Source: Salticus scenicus
Lineage: Eukaryota; Arthropoda; Arachnida; Araneae; Salticidae
Length of the DNA stretch: 64,000 bases
Reading direction: 5' to 3'
Assembly (NCBI GenBank): GCA_963930645.1
Contig: OZ005653.1
Span: 108,270,059 to 108,334,058 of the forward strand
Below the pieces are notes generated by a model, which saw only the letters and a list, made by a program, of their open reading frames with translations, was not told where the DNA came from and did not search any database. A program made the translations under genes and the position numbers. The first letter of the stretch is position 1. Each line of letters starts with the position of its first letter. Shown one piece after another: positions 62,773-64,000 of this stretch.

Positions 62773-63227
62773 AAAATAAATAAAATATAGGAATGTATAT
62801 GGTTTTAATATAAGTTACGAGATGGCGCCACTAGATGGCCAAATTATTACTTTCATGATATAACAATATACATTCCGATATTTAAACTATTTTTCTTGAA
62901 AAAAAAATCACTTTTAATTGCTTAGAAGCATGTAGAAATAATTATTTAAAATTAAAGTAGGGTTTTTTGTTTATTGTAGTTGTAAATATATTTATGAAAT
63001 TGAATTTTTCATGCAGAAATTAATTAATTAAAAAAAGAGAGAAAGAAAGAGATAATTATATTTTTTAAATAAATTATTATGGGTTTCAAAGTAAAGATGT
63101 TAATATTTAAAATACGTATCATTTTAAAGGCTGAAAAGTGAATACATGAATAAACTTTAACTGTAATTTGAAAAGAGATTTTTAATTTTTAAAAATAAAT
63201 ATATACATATATATATATATATATATT
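62214..63227. mobile_element. 1-kb foldback element (arms about 355-400 bp)
   Basis: The two arms pair throughout. Examples are taaaaattaaaaatctcttt near 62232 and its complement near 63178; aattaattaatttctgcatg near 62598 and its complement near 63015; and atttctacatgtttctaagc near 62710 and its complement near 62925. The loop is about 62805-62860 and holds gatggcgccactagatggcc. The left arm has 188 extra bases (62327-62514) bounded by ACAT, absent from the right arm. (AT)n borders both ends. Confidence 0.8.
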
Positions 63228-63230
63228 TTA

Positions 63231-64000
63231 AACTCTTCAATCAATAATAGTAACATCTTCAGTTTAACTAATAATAACCTTATTATTAATAACCGAAAAA
63301 TACATAATTACTATAAACTACTTCAACTTCCCTTCAATAACTTTAATTATCCTTATATAGTTCTCATACCTAAGTTTCACAAATCTCCAATTAAATTTCG
63401 CACTGTCACTGTTGGGTGTAACACTTATAACAACAATGCTAATGAAGCTCTACTGGATATTCTAAAACAAATTTACAAATGTACTTGCAAAGTTGATAAT
63501 TTACACTGTCTTAAAAATAGCTTTCAATTAATTCAATACATCAAATCGCTCGCTTCAATAGACAATATTATGACTTTTGACTTTCAAGATCTTTTCAATA
63601 ATATTGAGTTATCAGATCTTAGTAATATCATTTACAGTCTTTTTCAAGAATATAAAGCTCAAATTAGTCTTCCTTACAATTTTAAAGAAGAAAAATTTAA
63701 AACACTTCTTAACTTTGTTATCCATAATAATTATATCTTCCACAACAACGATATCTATTTGCAACAATTAGGCATCCCACAAGGAGGTTGTAGCTCCAGT
63801 ATTTTGGCAGATCTCTATCTTTATTATTATGAAAAGCAAATTTGCAATGATGATGTTCGATTTTATCGTTACATCGATGATATTATTGTATTTTATCTCA
63901 ACAAGAACTCACAAAATGGCTTTTCCTTCAATTATCCACCTAATTTAAAGCTAACTCAAAATACTCTGACTAATCAATCTATTAACTTTTTAGATCTCAA
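63231..64000 (+). CDS. Reverse transcriptase, atypical (Penelope-like?) lineage, partial
   Basis: An open frame of about 257 codons runs to the window end without a stop. No ATG lies upstream of 63570 in frame, so the 5' part is missing, probably cut by the adjacent foldback/AT tract. The frame stays open back to 63186 through the AT repeat. Motifs in order: IPKFHKSPIKFRTVTVG (pre-palm, like the PKxHK of Penelope-like RTs), LKNSFQLIQYI, MTFDFQDLFNNIEL (motif A with the first catalytic Asp), LGIPQGGCSSSILADLYLYY (motif B), FYRYIDDIIVF (motif C, YIDD with both catalytic Asp) and INFLDL (motif D/E region). All three catalytic aspartates are present. An endonuclease, if any, would lie beyond the window. 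GIPQG with LADLYLYYYE differs from the GxxMGSPLSP of canonical Penelope. Confidence 0.85.

Overview
The window looks like intergenic, repeat-packed DNA from a eukaryote, most likely an arthropod and perhaps a spider or other chelicerate. The bulk composition is strongly AT-rich. There are many (A)n/(T)n and (TA)n tracts, there is no dense coding and nothing resembles an operon. Several transposon classes typical of arthropods are present: Helitron, pogo/Tigger, mariner, hAT, piggyBac and tRNA-derived SINEs. The taxon is inferred from repeat style only. I find no intact host protein-coding gene, no rRNA, no convincing tRNA gene and no CRISPR array. Most open frames are homopolymer translations or lie inside repeats.

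Layout. 0-11 kb: an inverted repeat with a degraded SINE, a 184-bp TA-flanked MITE (881-1064), a pogo element keeping only the transposase C-terminus (2913-3937), a non-autonomous Helitron (7038-8689) and a palindromic mariner relic (10471-11165). 11-31.8 kb: AT-rich spacer with a hydrophobic open frame (13058-13624), a second Helitron (14087-15536), two more SINE copies, short tandem repeats, a foldback element (22768-23531) and Helitron-derived debris (26.4-27.4 kb).

31.9-46.7 kb: the dominant structure. A 462-bp module occurs twice, then a T-tract minisatellite, then three head-to-tail copies of a roughly 4.6-kb unit. Each unit carries a non-autonomous hAT relic. The copies are nearly identical but differ in a mosaic way, and each joint lies in a poly-T/minisatellite tract.

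46.7-64 kb: a small Cys-rich coding relic, a SINE, an 887-bp TIR element, a 244-bp piggyBac-type MITE flanked by TTAA (50924-51167), a long minus-strand Helitron candidate (54422-57380) containing a MITE with an internal empty-site comparison, a Helitron with G-rich tandem repeats (58962-60506), a 717-bp element with about 110-bp TIRs (60588-61304) and a 1-kb foldback (62214-63227). Immediately after the foldback, the edge-truncated reverse transcriptase at 63231-64000 is the only convincing long coding sequence. It has the RT motifs (LKNS, FDFxDLF, GIPQGG, YIDD, FLDL) but belongs to an atypical, Penelope-like or still less characterised lineage.

No cooperating set of genes is visible. What is biologically active here is mobile-element insertion, foldback formation and unequal exchange or conversion at homopolymer tracts.
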